In this document: one piece after another, positions 43,704-52,367 of the stretch
Numbering within the stretch: the first letter of the stretch is position 1
Layout of the letters: each line of letters opens with the position of its first letter
NCBI GenBank assembly: GCA_963717155.1
Contig: OY970326.1
Span: 2,480,001-2,544,000, forward strand
DNA: 64,000 nucleotides
Direction: 5' to 3'
Source of the DNA: G963717155 sp963717155
Lineage (GTDB): Bacteria > Actinomycetota > Thermoleophilia > Gaiellales > JALYLC01
The notes under the pieces: model-generated
What the model was told of the DNA's origin: nothing
The model's database searches: none
Seen by the model: only the letters and a program-made list of their open reading frames with translations
Position numbers and translations under genes: made by a program

Positions 43704-44092
43704 CGAGCCTCCATCGCATCCAGATCGTCTTCAGCCGGCGCCCTGACGGCGTCTCCGAGGACGAGTGGAACACCTGGTACGACGCGCACCTGCACGAGAT
43801 CCTGGCGATCCCGGGATTCGTGTCGGCCCAGCGCTTCGCGATCGACCAGCAGGTGGGCGCCGGCGAGGGGCCCGAGTGGACGCACATCGCCCTGTACCAG
43901 GTCGAGGGCGAGTTCGACAAGCTCGCGGAGGACATGATCCGCATGAGCCTCGGGTCGGCCGAGGCCTACATCGAGCTCAAGCGCACGGACACGAGCGGCC
44001 CGCCGCTGCCCCCGTGGTGGAACGTGGTGCGGTTCGCGTCGTGGAACGGCGAGGCGCTCGGCGACCGCGTCGGGTCGGGCCCGTCTCAGTAG
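43700..44092 (+). CDS. EthD-like dimeric alpha/beta-barrel protein
   Basis: A 130-residue protein from GTG 43700, which overlaps the aldolase stop. EDEWNTWYDAHLHEILAIPGFVSAQRF is the hallmark of small ferredoxin-like dimeric barrel proteins (EthD/DUF4286-like); WTHIALYQVEGEFDKL follows. A longer paralogue with two such units is at 54019-54702. Related proteins assist monooxygenase or dehydrogenase pathways, but the reaction is unknown. Its stop lies inside the left arm of a long terminator stem. Confidence 0.75.
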   Translation: MTSLHRIQIVFSRRPDGVSEDEWNTWYDAHLHEILAIPGFVSAQRFAIDQQVGAGEGPEWTHIALYQVEGEFDKLAEDMIRMSLGSAEAYIELKRTDTSGPPLPPWWNVVRFASWNGEALGDRVGSGPSQ

Positions 44093-44136
44093 GCCTCGCG
44101 GCGCCCTCCATCCACGAGCCCTACTGAGACGGGCCC
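44077..44136. terminator. long bidirectional terminator including the EthD-like stop codon
   Basis: A perfect 17-bp inverted repeat, GGGCCCGTCTCAGTAGG (44077-44093) and CCTACTGAGACGGGCCC (44120-44136), with a 26-base loop and TTT right after the second arm. The stop codon TAG of the EthD-like gene (44090-44092) is in the first arm. The genes on both sides converge on it. Confidence 0.85.
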
Positions 44137-44159
44137 TTTAGACGGCCTGACGCGGCGCG

Positions 44160-44915
44160 TCACCAGACGCTGCTGCCGCCGTCGACCGACAGCGACGCGC
44201 CCGTCACGAACGACGACTCGTCGGACGCGAGGAACAGCACTGCCGCGGCCATCTCCTCGGCGCGACCGATGCGGCCGAGCGGCGCGCTCGCGGCCTGAGC
44301 CTGCAGGGCCTCGGGCGAGCGGCCCACGCCGTCGTCCACCATCGGCGTGTCGATCACGCCGGGATGCACGACGTTCACGCGGATGCCCTCCGGCGCCAGC
44401 TCGACCGCGACCGTCCGCGTGAGCGCCGTGAGGGCACCCTTGGCGGCGGTGTACGACACGGACTCTCCGTACCCGACGATCGCGAGTGCCGAGGAGATGT
44501 TGACGATCGATCCGCCCCCGGCGCGCCGCAGCGCCGGGATCGCCGCCCGCATGCCGAGGAACGGCCCGGTCTGGTTGACGGCCACGACCTGGTTCCAGAG
44601 CTCGAGCGAGGTCTCCATGATGCCCGGCCTGCCGAGGATGGCAGCGTTGTTCACGAGGATGTCGAGGCGGCCGAGCTCGCGCTCGGCGAGCTCCACCGCG
44701 CGCGTCCAGTCGCCCTCGTCGCGGACGTCGAGCGGCGTGAAGACCGCCTTCCCCCCGTCCGCTGCGATCTCGCGCGCGACCTGCTCGCCCTGCTCGGTGC
44801 GGACGTCTCCGAGCACCACGCCCGCGCCCTCGCGCGCGAACAGCCGGGCCTCGGCCTCGCCCTGCCCGCGCGCTGCGCCCGAGATGAGCGCGACCTTGCC
44901 CGCGAGCCGCGGCAT
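44160..44915 (-). CDS. SDR family NAD(P)-dependent oxidoreductase
   Basis: A 251-residue Rossmann enzyme. ALISGAARGQGEAEARLFAREGA is the cofactor loop (TGxxxGxG-like, here SGAARGQG), NNAAI and SSALAIVGYGESVSYTAAKGAL give the Ser-Tyr-Lys triad, and HPGVIDTP follows. The sequence VLGDVRTEQG has Asp after strand 2, favouring NAD. It is the last gene of the nine-gene oxidative operon. It overlaps the HIBADH-type gene by one base (TGATG). Confidence 0.94.
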   Translation of the reverse strand: MPRLAGKVALISGAARGQGEAEARLFAREGAGVVLGDVRTEQGEQVAREIAADGGKAVFTPLDVRDEGDWTRAVELAERELGRLDILVNNAAILGRPGIMETSLELWNQVVAVNQTGPFLGMRAAIPALRRAGGGSIVNISSALAIVGYGESVSYTAAKGALTALTRTVAVELAPEGIRVNVVHPGVIDTPMVDDGVGRSPEALQAQAASAPLGRIGRAEEMAAAVLFLASDESSFVTGASLSVDGGSSVW

Positions 44916-45842
44916 CAGCCGCTCTCGTCATCGGCGCGATCGACGAGGTCGGCCGGCCACCAAGCCTTGTGCGCCTCGGAGTGGTCGGCAGCGAATCCCA
45001 GCTTCGCGACGGACTCCGCCCAACGCTCGCTCGAGAGTCGGACGAGCGGCGCGTCGACACCGCTCTCCCGCGCGAGGTCCGCGGCGATGCCGACGTCCTT
45101 CGTGATCAGCCCCAGCGCGAAGGCGGTGGCGTACTCGCCGGAGATGACGTGCTCCTTGAACACGACTTCCGAGTTGAAGCTGCGCGCCGTCGAGGCGTTG
45201 AACACGTTGACCATGGTCGAAGGGGTCAGGCCGTAGTGCTGCCCGATCGCCAGCGCCTCGGCCGTCACGACGTACGTCGTCCCGCCGACGAAGTTGTTCA
45301 GCGCCTTCATCGCATGGCCCGAGCCGAGCGGGCCGGTGGGGAAGATCTGTCCGCCGAGCACCTCGAGCACGGGTCGTCACGCGCTCGAGGTGTGCGGGAT
45401 CGTCGGTGCCGGCCATCAGCGCGAGCGTGCCGGTCACCGCGCGCGCGATCCCGCCCGAGACCGGTGAGTCGACGAAGCCGATCCCGCGGTCGGCGAGCGC
45501 CTTGCCGAGCTTGATCGTGCCGTTGGGATTCGACGAGCTCATGTCGACGAGCACGGCTCCCGGCCGTAGCGCGGAGGCGATGCCACCGTCCCAGTCGAGC
45601 ATCACCGCCGCGACGGCGCGATCGTCGGGCAGCATCGTCACCACGACGTCCACGTCGGCGAAGTCGGAGCTCGACGCTGCCCCGGCGGCGCCGACCTCGG
45701 CCGCGATCTGCGCCTGGAGCGCGTCGTTCGCGTCGCGGACCGTGAGCGCGAAGCCGGCCGCGGCGAGGTTGCGCACCATCGGCCCGCCCATGTTGCCGAG
45801 CCCGACGAAGCCGACGCGCAGGGCCTGCGGCGACCCGCTCAT
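44915..45842 (-). CDS. NAD-binding beta-hydroxyacid dehydrogenase (HIBADH family), frameshifted
   Basis: The N-terminal half from ATG 45842 shows VGFVGLGNMGGPMVRNLAAAGF (NAD loop with the GLGxMG signature), MLPDDRAV and VDSPVSGGIARAVTGTLALMAGG-like substrate motif. Near 45374 the frame shifts; removing one base gives ERV then PVLEVLGGQIF, GSGHAMKALNNFV (catalytic Lys region) and KDVGIAADLARESG. Total about 308 residues, normal. It oxidises a 3-hydroxy acid to a semialdehyde or reduces tartronate semialdehyde. It overlaps CMD and SDR genes on either side. Confidence 0.88.
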
Positions 45843-46231
45843 GCGAGCCCGAGCTCTTCGAGCATCGCCGACGCATTGCGGTAGGCGTCGACAGCAGCCG
45901 GCACCCCGCAGTAGATCGCGGAGTGCATGATGATCTCGCTGATCTCCTCCTTCGTCACGCCGTTCGTGAGCGCGCCCTTGACGTGCACGCGGATCTCGTG
46001 CGCGCGTCCGAGCGCGATCAGCATCGCGATCGTGATCATGCTCCGCTGCGCGCGCGGGAGCTGGTCGCGCGTCCAGACCTCGCCGAAGCAGTAGCGCGTG
46101 ACCATCTCCTCGAAGTCGCGCGTGAACTCGCCCTGCGTCTCGACCTTGGCCCGCCCGTGCTCGGAGCCCAGCATCTCGTCACGAACGGCGATTCCGCGCT
46201 CGTATACCTCGGCGCTGTCAGACACGTCCAT
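45839..46231 (-). CDS. carboxymuconolactone decarboxylase (CMD) family protein
   Basis: A 130-residue helical protein. CFGEVWTRDQLPRAQRSMITIAMLIALGRAHEIRVHVKGAL and GVTKEEISEIIMHSAIYCGVPAAVDAY match PcaC-like proteins, with the catalytic-type Glu/Cys/His region. True PcaC decarboxylates 4-carboxymuconolactone in the beta-ketoadipate route; many paralogues act on other lactones or peroxides. In an operon with a lactone-forming monooxygenase and a metallo-hydrolase, action on a lactone is plausible. Length is normal. Confidence 0.85.
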   Translation of the reverse strand: MDVSDSAEVYERGIAVRDEMLGSEHGRAKVETQGEFTRDFEEMVTRYCFGEVWTRDQLPRAQRSMITIAMLIALGRAHEIRVHVKGALTNGVTKEEISEIIMHSAIYCGVPAAVDAYRNASAMLEELGLA

Positions 46232-46276
46232 TCCTCTTCTCGTTGAGCACCAGCGCGTCCGACAGGCGTGCGCCGG

Positions 46277-47773
46277 TCAGAACGTGATGGTGACGGTCTT
46301 CTCTTCGGTGTTGCTCTCGATGCCGGCCCACCCGAGCTCGCGCCCGATGCCGCTCGTCTTGACCCCGCCCCACGGCAGGCGCGCGTCCGGGGCGCCGGGG
46401 CCGTTGATCCACACGCCGCCGGCCTTGAGCTGGGCGGCCAGGCGGTGCGCCTCCGACAGGTTCTGCGTCCACACGTACGCGGCGAGCCCGTAGCGGGTGT
46501 CGTTCGCAAGCTTGATCGCCTGGTCAGCATCGTCGAATGCCAGCACGAGCGCGACCGGCCCGAAGATCTCGTTCTGGGCGATCCCGATCGCGTTGTCGGA
46601 GCCCGCGAACACCGTCGGCTCCACGAAGTAGCCGGGACGATCGGGCTGCCCACCGCCGGTGACGAGCTCGGCGCCATCGGCCTTGCCCTCCGCGATGTAC
46701 CCGGTCACGCGGTCGCGCTGCTGGCGGTTGATGAGCGCGCCCATCGTCGTGTCGGGGTCGAACGGGTCGCCGAGGTGCACGCCGCGCGCCGCGTCGGCGA
46801 GGCCCGAGACGACGTCGTCGTACTGCTCGCGCGCCACGAGGATGCGCGTTCCGGCGGCGCAGATCTCGCCCTGGTTCGCGAGGAAGCCCGACGGCGATGC
46901 CGGGCAGGACGGCGCCCAGGTCCGCGTCCGCCAGCACGATCTGGGCCGACTTGCCGCCGAGCTCGAGCGTGACGCGGCGGAACGTCCCTGGCGGCCTGGA
47001 CGGCGATCTCGCGACCGACCTCGGGGCTGCCGGTGAAGCTGATCTTGTCGACGCCGGGATGGCGCGCGAGCGCGGCGCCGGCCGTCTCGCCGAGCCCCGG
47101 GAGCATGTTGACGACTGCCCGCCGGGAACCCGACCTCCTCGATCAGCGCCGCGAGGTGCAGCGAGGTGAGCGGCGCGTCCTCCGACGGCTTCATCACCAC
47201 GGCGTTCCCCGAGGCGAGCGCCGGGCCGAGCTTCCAGGTGGCGATCAGCGTCGGGGCGTTCCACGCGGTGATCGCGCCGATCACCCCGAGCGGCTCGCGG
47301 ATCGTGTACGCCTGGCGCGCGTGGCCGAACATCGGCAGCGGCGTCACCCAGCGACCCTCGATCTTGTCGGCCCAGCCCGCGAAGTGCCGGATCGTGTCGA
47401 TCGCGTTCGGGATGTCGACCATGCGCGGCTCGAACGCCGGCTTGCCGACGTCGTAGCCCTCGAGGGTCACGAACGTCTCGAGGTCGCGCTCCATCGCGTC
47501 CGCGAGCCGGTAGAGCAGGCGACCGCGATCGGCGCCGGTCATCGATGCCCACTCGCCGCCATCGACCTGCTTGCGCGCGGCTGCGACGGCCGCCTCGACG
47601 TCCTCGGCGGTTGCGGCGGCGACCTGCGCGAGAACGCGCTCGCTCGTCGGGGAGATGACGTCGAACGTCCCGCCATCGGACGCGTCGCGCCAGCTCCCCG
47701 AGATGAAGAGCTGTGTCGGCGTGCTCGGCAGGGTCGGCCCAGCCACGACTCCGGTCTGCGGGCTGATGCTCAT
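46277..47773 (-). CDS. NAD(P)-dependent aldehyde dehydrogenase, three frameshifts
   Basis: About 498 residues from ATG 47773. Segments in three frames join into one ALDH: LFISGSWRDASDGGTFDVISP, IGAITAWNAPTLIATWKLGPALASGNAVVMKPSE, then SFTGSPEVGREIAVQAAR, VTLELGGKSAQIVLADADL (catalytic Glu) and FLANQGEICAAGTRILV (catalytic Cys). Breaks: extra A near 47116, extra G in GGG at 46986-46988, extra G near 46890. Each is repaired by deleting one base. The end, GGVKTSGIGRELGWAGIESNTEEKTVTI, is typical. It would oxidise an aldehyde from the operon's substrate to the acid. Confidence 0.88.
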   Translation of the reverse strand: MSISPQTGVVAGPTLPSTPTQLFISGSWRDASDGGTFDVISPTSERVLAQVAAATAEDVEAAVAAARKQVDGGEWASMTGADRGRLLYRLADAMERDLETFVTLEGYDVGKPAFEPRMVDIPNAIDTIRHFAGWADKIEGRWVTPLPMFGHARQAYTIREPLGVIGAITAWNAPTLIATWKLGPALASGNAVVMKPSEDAPLTSLHLAALIEEVGFPAGSRQHAPGARRDGRRRARAPSRRRQDQLHRQPRGRSRDRRPGRQGRSAASRSSSAASRPRSCWRTRTWAPSCPASPSGFLANQGEICAAGTRILVAREQYDDVVSGLADAARGVHLGDPFDPDTTMGALINRQQRDRVTGYIAEGKADGAELVTGGGQPDRPGYFVEPTVFAGSDNAIGIAQNEIFGPVALVLAFDDADQAIKLANDTRYGLAAYVWTQNLSEAHRLAAQLKAGGVWINGPGAPDARLPWGGVKTSGIGRELGWAGIESNTEEKTVTITF

Positions 47774-47811
47774 CCCGATCCTCTCTCTCGATACACCGAC
47801 AGGGCGAAGAT

Positions 47812-47825
47812 ATCAGACTTCATAT
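47812..47825. promoter_or_regulatory. degenerate ATATGnnnnCATAT motif upstream of the aldehyde dehydrogenase
   Basis: ATCAGACTTCATAT keeps the right half CATAT and three of five left bases. It spans the stop of the GMC gene and lies 39 bases before the aldehyde dehydrogenase start, so it could serve an internal promoter. It is the weakest of the sites listed. Confidence 0.3.
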
Positions 47826-49528
47826 TCGCTGCTGGCCGGACTTGTGGCAGAGACGATCTCGCTCCAGTGCTCGACCAGGTGCTGCGCCGTACGCGACGCG
47901 AGCGCCTGCAGCGTGAGGGTCGGATTATGGCCCCCCGAGGTCGGGTAGACGGACGTGCCGAGCACGCCGAGGTTGCGGACGTCGTGCACGAAGCCGAAAC
48001 GATCGACGACGGAGCTCTCCGGGTCGTTGCCCATGCGCGTGCCGCCATAGGAATGGCGCGCCTCCACGAGCAGGCGGGGCGCGTGCCAGACATCGTCGGC
48101 GCCCGACTCGCGAAGCCACCGCTCGAGCTGCTCGGCCAGGAACGCGGCCCCGCGCAGCTCGTTCTCGCGCACCCGGTGCGTCACGCGGACCACCGGAGTG
48201 CCGTGAGGGTCACGCACCCGCGGGTCGAGATCGAGCCGGTTGCCCTCGTAGGGCAGGCACTCCATCTGCGCGCTCGCGCCGCCGACGGACTGGGCGTTGG
48301 CCGAGAGCCAGGCCTTCCAGCCGGATCCGAAGCGCGGGACCGACGGCGGGAGCGGACTGCTCGCGAACTGGATCGGCCTGAGCTCGTGCGGCGCGACCAG
48401 GAGGCCGCCGCCGATGAACCCGAGTCCGCTGTGGTCGAAGTTGTCTGCGTTCCAGTCGTCCACGCACGTCGCCTGCGCCCAGAGCCCGGTGAACAGGTTG
48501 AGCCGACGGCCCGGGAAGCTGCCGAACGCGAACGGGGTGACGTGCGCCATGTAGTGCCGACCGACCTGATCGTGACGGTTGCCGAGCCCGCGGGGGTGCG
48601 CGGGCGAGCTCGACAGCAGGAGAAGCCGCGTGTTCTCGTAGGTGAACGTCGCGAGCAGCACGGCTCGCGCGGGGCAGAACTGCGCGCGGCCGTCCTGCAC
48701 GTAGGTCGCACCGGCGACGAGGCCGTCCCCATCGGTAGCGATGCGGGTGACACGGGCGCCCGTCTCGATCCGCAGGAGACCGGTCGCCTCGGCGCGCCGG
48801 ATCACCGTCGTGTCGGTCGAGCCCTTGGCGTCGCGGTAGCAGCCGTTGTTCGCGCAGAACCCGCAGTACGTGCACGACGAGTTGCCGTTGTAGGGCACGG
48901 AGTTGATCGCCGCGGGCGCCGGGAACGGGTGCCAGCCGAGCCCCCGCGCCCCCCGATCGGTGAGCTCGGTCCAGCCGCTGCGCCGCAGCGGCGGCATCGG
49001 GTAGCCGCGTGCGCGCGCGCCCTCGAACGTGCTGCCCCCGGGTTGGAGGGCTCCCGCCACGTTGCCGGCCTGCCCGGCCACCCCGATCGCCTGCTCGACG
49101 GCGTCGTAGAACGGCTCGAGCTCGTCGTAGTCGAGTGGCCAGTCGGCGATCGTCGACCCGTCGGGGATGGCCGACGCGCCGTAGCGGGCGATCGTCGAGC
49201 TCCGCGCCGCGAAGTTCCACGGGTGGAAGCGCGCGCTGAGCCCGGGATAGTGCACCGTCGAGCCCCCGACGCCGTTCACCATCAGAAGGGGCCATGGCGA
49301 GACGCCGGCCTCGCTCGACTCGTCCTCGCGCCAGGTCGGAAGCTCGCCACGCGCCTTCGGCTCGCAGAGCCAGGCGTGTACGTCGTTGCGGATCTCGTCC
49401 TGCGTCATCTCGGTGGGAGCCCGGCGCGGGCCGGCCTCCAACGCGACCACCTCCAGCCCCGCGCGGGTGAGGACGTCCGCCGCGACCCCGCCGGCACCGC
49501 CCAGACCTACGATGAGGACATCGGTCAC
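47813..49528 (-). CDS. GMC-type FAD oxidoreductase (gluconate 2-dehydrogenase large-subunit-like)
   Basis: A 571-residue flavoprotein from GTG 49528. TDVLIVGLGGAGGVAADVLTRAGLEVVALEAG is the FAD dinucleotide loop; GVGGSTVHYPGLSARFHPWNF and CTYCGFCANNGC are typical of membrane-associated gluconate/sorbitol dehydrogenases, the latter a Cys cluster. The C-terminal EARHSYGGTRMGNDPESSVVDRFG and TSGGHNPTLTLQALASRTAQHLVEHW hold the catalytic His/Asn pair. It oxidises an alcohol and passes electrons onward, usually to a cytochrome c. The subunit 3-type protein lies directly upstream. Confidence 0.9.
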   Translation of the reverse strand: MTDVLIVGLGGAGGVAADVLTRAGLEVVALEAGPRRAPTEMTQDEIRNDVHAWLCEPKARGELPTWREDESSEAGVSPWPLLMVNGVGGSTVHYPGLSARFHPWNFAARSSTIARYGASAIPDGSTIADWPLDYDELEPFYDAVEQAIGVAGQAGNVAGALQPGGSTFEGARARGYPMPPLRRSGWTELTDRGARGLGWHPFPAPAAINSVPYNGNSSCTYCGFCANNGCYRDAKGSTDTTVIRRAEATGLLRIETGARVTRIATDGDGLVAGATYVQDGRAQFCPARAVLLATFTYENTRLLLLSSSPAHPRGLGNRHDQVGRHYMAHVTPFAFGSFPGRRLNLFTGLWAQATCVDDWNADNFDHSGLGFIGGGLLVAPHELRPIQFASSPLPPSVPRFGSGWKAWLSANAQSVGGASAQMECLPYEGNRLDLDPRVRDPHGTPVVRVTHRVRENELRGAAFLAEQLERWLRESGADDVWHAPRLLVEARHSYGGTRMGNDPESSVVDRFGFVHDVRNLGVLGTSVYPTSGGHNPTLTLQALASRTAQHLVEHWSEIVSATSPASSEYEV

Positions 49529-49964
49529 GCGCGGCGCGATCCCGGTGATCCGCTGATCCTCCGACGCTCCACGCGAGGCGCGGACCGGTGTAGCCGAGCA
49601 GCCTCCAGCCCGCGCCGTCGACGTTGCCGCCCCACGCCGGGTCGCCGAACATGCCCTCGATCGCGCGCTGCCGCAACTGCCCGAAGAACGGCCCGTCCTG
49701 GACGAGCTCGAGCACGCGATCCTGCGCGACCGACGCGAGCGACGCGAACGCGTCGCCCTCCCGGCGGCGCGCGAGGTCGTCGAGCGCCTCGAGCGCGTCC
49801 CGCCATTCACGTCGCACGGCCTCACCGGCACGCGCGAGCGCACCCTCGATGTACTGCCCCACCCCGGCCTCGAGCGCGCCGGGACCGTGCTCGTCGCCCG
49901 GGATCAGCCGGTCGAGCGCGGCCGCCAGAACACCGTCAGCGCGACTGCCGAGGGCACCGCTCAC
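49529..49964 (-). CDS. gluconate 2-dehydrogenase subunit 3 family protein, junction frameshift
   Basis: Starts at GTG 49964 with AAGGGAG upstream. ADGVLAAALDRLIPGDEHGPGALEAGVGQYIEGAL is the family signature; VQDGPFFGQLRQRAIEGMFGDPAWGGN and GYTGPRLAW also fit. No signal peptide is seen. After TGPRLAWSV the frame departs; deleting one G near 49562 gives SVEDQRITGIAPRV, which leads straight into the GMC frame with no stop between. So the two may be one fused chain, or a second nearby error hides the stop. It would be the small subunit of the GMC dehydrogenase. Confidence 0.75.
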
Positions 49965-49975
49965 TGCCGGCTCCC

Positions 49976-50422
49976 TTACGCGGCCGGCATGTCCATCGGC
50001 GCGAAGCGCCGCGCGAACCGCCACTCGCCGTCCTCGCGCACCAGCTCGTCCTCGTAGTGGCCCACCTTGGAGAGCGTCGGCTCCGTCTCGTCGCCCCGCA
50101 CGAGGTAGATCCAGGTGGAGCGGGCGGTCGCGCGGTCGCCATCGATCGAGATCTCGGGATTGACGACGATGTGGAGGTCGTCGCCGACGACGGCCGTCAG
50201 CAGACTGCCGCGCATGCCGTCGACCAGCTCCTCGATCCCGGCGCGGCCCTTCGCGGATCCGCCGGCGGCGACGAACTCGCCGTCGCCGGCGAAGAGCGCC
50301 GCATAGCCGCTGAAGTCCTTCTCGTCCAGGCACTCGCGGTAGCGCATGAACAGCCCGTGGATCGCCTCGCGATCCTCGATGCGCTGCACGCGGGCCTCCA
50401 GCTCGGCCAGTCGGTCGGTCAT
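49976..50422 (-). CDS. SnoaL-like (NTF2-fold) protein
   Basis: A 148-residue protein from ATG 50422, six bases after GGAGG; another ATG at 50428 abuts that site. REAIHGLFMRYRECLDEKDFSGYAALFAGDGEFVAA and DRATARSTWIYLVR ... YEDELVREDGEWRFARRFAPMDM are typical of NTF2-like SnoaL_4 proteins. It is a paralogue of 54704-55165. Such cone-shaped proteins act as cyclases, isomerases or hydratases on hydrophobic metabolites. It is embedded between the monooxygenase and the GMC dehydrogenase. Confidence 0.85.
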   Translation of the reverse strand: MTDRLAELEARVQRIEDREAIHGLFMRYRECLDEKDFSGYAALFAGDGEFVAAGGSAKGRAGIEELVDGMRGSLLTAVVGDDLHIVVNPEISIDGDRATARSTWIYLVRGDETEPTLSKVGHYEDELVREDGEWRFARRFAPMDMPAA

Positions 50423-50450
50423 CGTCATCCTCCAGTTCGGGTGGTTCTCC

Positions 50451-52367
50451 TCAGCGGATCTCGAGCTCGTCGAGCGGCGGGTGGCGCAGCAGGCTCCAGA
50501 TCTCCGGACCTGTGAACGGGCACATCACGGCTGACCGCCCGTGCTCGGTCCAGTAGTAGCTCTGCGACCGCGGGTCGCTCCAGGTCTTGCGCGCGTTGCG
50601 CGCGTCGACGTCCTCGTTGAAGCGCCAGTACGCCTCCTCGGTCGGCTCGATCGCCTTCCTGTCCTCGAGGATCAGGCGCTCCATGCACTGGAGCGCGTAG
50701 CGCGTCACGAGCTCGTGGAAGGCGCCGGGACCGAGCCCGCCGTTGGTGTTCGGGCCGTACACCGACCAGAGGTTCGGGAAGCCGGGAACCATGCAGAAGC
50801 GGTGGGCGCGGGCGCCGCCCGTCTTCCAGAATCCGTCCAGTGTCCGGCCGTCCCCGCCCGGTGACCTTCATCGGGAACAGGTAGTCGGAGGCATGGAAGC
50901 CGGTCGCGTAGACGATCACGTCGACATCGTGCTGGGTCCCGTCGACCGTCTCGATGCCGGTCTCGTTGATCCGGCGGATCCCGTCGGTCACGAGGGTCAC
51001 GTTGTCGCGCTGGATCGCGTCGAGGATGCAGTAGTCGCGGTCGACCATCACGGCTCGCGCCGACCACGGCGGGTGCTCGGGCGTCATCTTGCGCCAGGAG
51101 ATCCGGCTGATCGCCGAGCTTTCGCTCGAGGAACGCGAGCGCGGACTCGCGCGTCTTCTTGTTGAGCTCGCTGACGGTGTGAGGATCGTCGAAGTCGGGA
51201 TCGATCTCCGTCAGTCGCCAGAACGCCTTCCCGGTGCCGAGCGTCCGGAGGCGCATGAAGTTCGTGTAGTACGGGAAGTTGCGGTCGAGCCACGCCACCT
51301 CGGGCGGGAAGGGCGACAGGTAGCCCGGCACGCCGAACACCCATTGCGGCCTCCGCTGGAACGCGACCACGTGCTCGGCCTCCAGCGCGAGCTCCGGGAT
51401 CAGCTGGTAGCCCGTGCAGCCGGTGCCGACGACGGCGATGCGCTTGCCCGTGACGTCGACGTCCTCCGGCCAGCGCGCCGTGTGCCACGAGGCGCCCTGG
51501 AAGCTCTCCATGCCCTCGATCTCGGGGACCTGCGGCCGGTTCAGGAAGCCGACGGCCGTGACCACCGCGTTCGAGCGCAGCCGGCTTCGCCCTTCGGGCC
51601 CCTCGATCTCGATCTCCCACATCGACGCCGACTCGTCCCACGTCAGCGCGCGCACCTCGGTGTTGAACACGATGTCGTCGCGAAGCTCGAAGGTGTCCGC
51701 AACCCAGTCGAAGTAGCGCTGGTTCTCGGTCCAGTCGCAGAACGGGCTGGAGTACGGGAAGTGGGCACCGAAGATGTGGGTGTAGCCACGGCTCGGGGTG
51801 TCGACCCGCGCGCCCGGGTAGCGCGTCTCGTACCACGTGCCGCCGACGCCCGCGTTCTTCTCGAACATCGTGTACGCGATCCCGGCACGCTTGAGCATCA
51901 GCGCGACGTTCAGGCCGCCCAGCGCCGCCCCGATGATCGTCACCGAGAAGTCCTGGAGCCGCTGCGACGGCGGGGGCTCCTGCCAGTCCAGGCTCCGAGC
52001 CCACGGGTCCAGCGCGAGCTCCTCGAGGCAGAACTCGAACTCCTCGTCGTCGATCTCCTCCCCGAGCGTGAGGCTCAGGCTCAGCGGAAGCCGCTCCTCG
52101 GGCCCGATGTCGAGCGGTTCCGCGCCCGAGGCGCGGTAGCGCCTGCAGGAACTCGGTCGCCTTGCGCCGCAGCAGCGCGACATCCTCGTCGCGGGCAACC
52201 TTCATCGCGGTCTGGAAGCCCGTCGGGTCGACCGTGATGCCGGTTGCGGCAACCTCCTCGTCGCCGGTCAGCTGATACAGGAGACCACGGAGCACCATCG
52301 GCTCGGCATGCTCGATCTGCTCGCCACCTGCCTCGAGGAGCTCGGCGCTGACGGCGAGCTCAGTCAT
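50451..52367 (-). CDS. flavin-containing (Baeyer-Villiger-type) monooxygenase, three frameshifts
   Basis: About 637 residues from ATG 52367. After a helical N-terminal region of about 120 residues come FSVTIIGAALGGLNVALMLKRAG (FAD loop), GTWYETRYPGARVDTPS, and the BVMO-type fingerprint region (FQGASWHTARWPED) followed by RIAVVGTGCTGYQLIPEL (NADPH loop). Breaks at about 52141, 51114 and 50853 are each repaired by removing one base, restoring QAYRASG, LAISRISWRK and TGRDGRTLDGFW. It would insert oxygen into a ketone to give an ester or lactone. The MBL-fold hydrolase upstream could open that lactone. Confidence 0.9.

Noticed and set aside
47033..50515. A 1160-codon open frame on the plus strand, opposite the aldehyde dehydrogenase, GMC and SnoaL-like genes
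   Set aside because: It is Arg/Ala/Gly/Glu-rich with no domain and mirrors the codon bias of the genes on the other strand; long antisense frames are expected at this GC content.
46277..52367. Programmed +1 frameshifting or widespread pseudogenes in the catabolic operon
   Set aside because: Breaks fall at unrelated sequences with no shared slippery site, and all are single-base insertions, so sequence error is the simpler reading.
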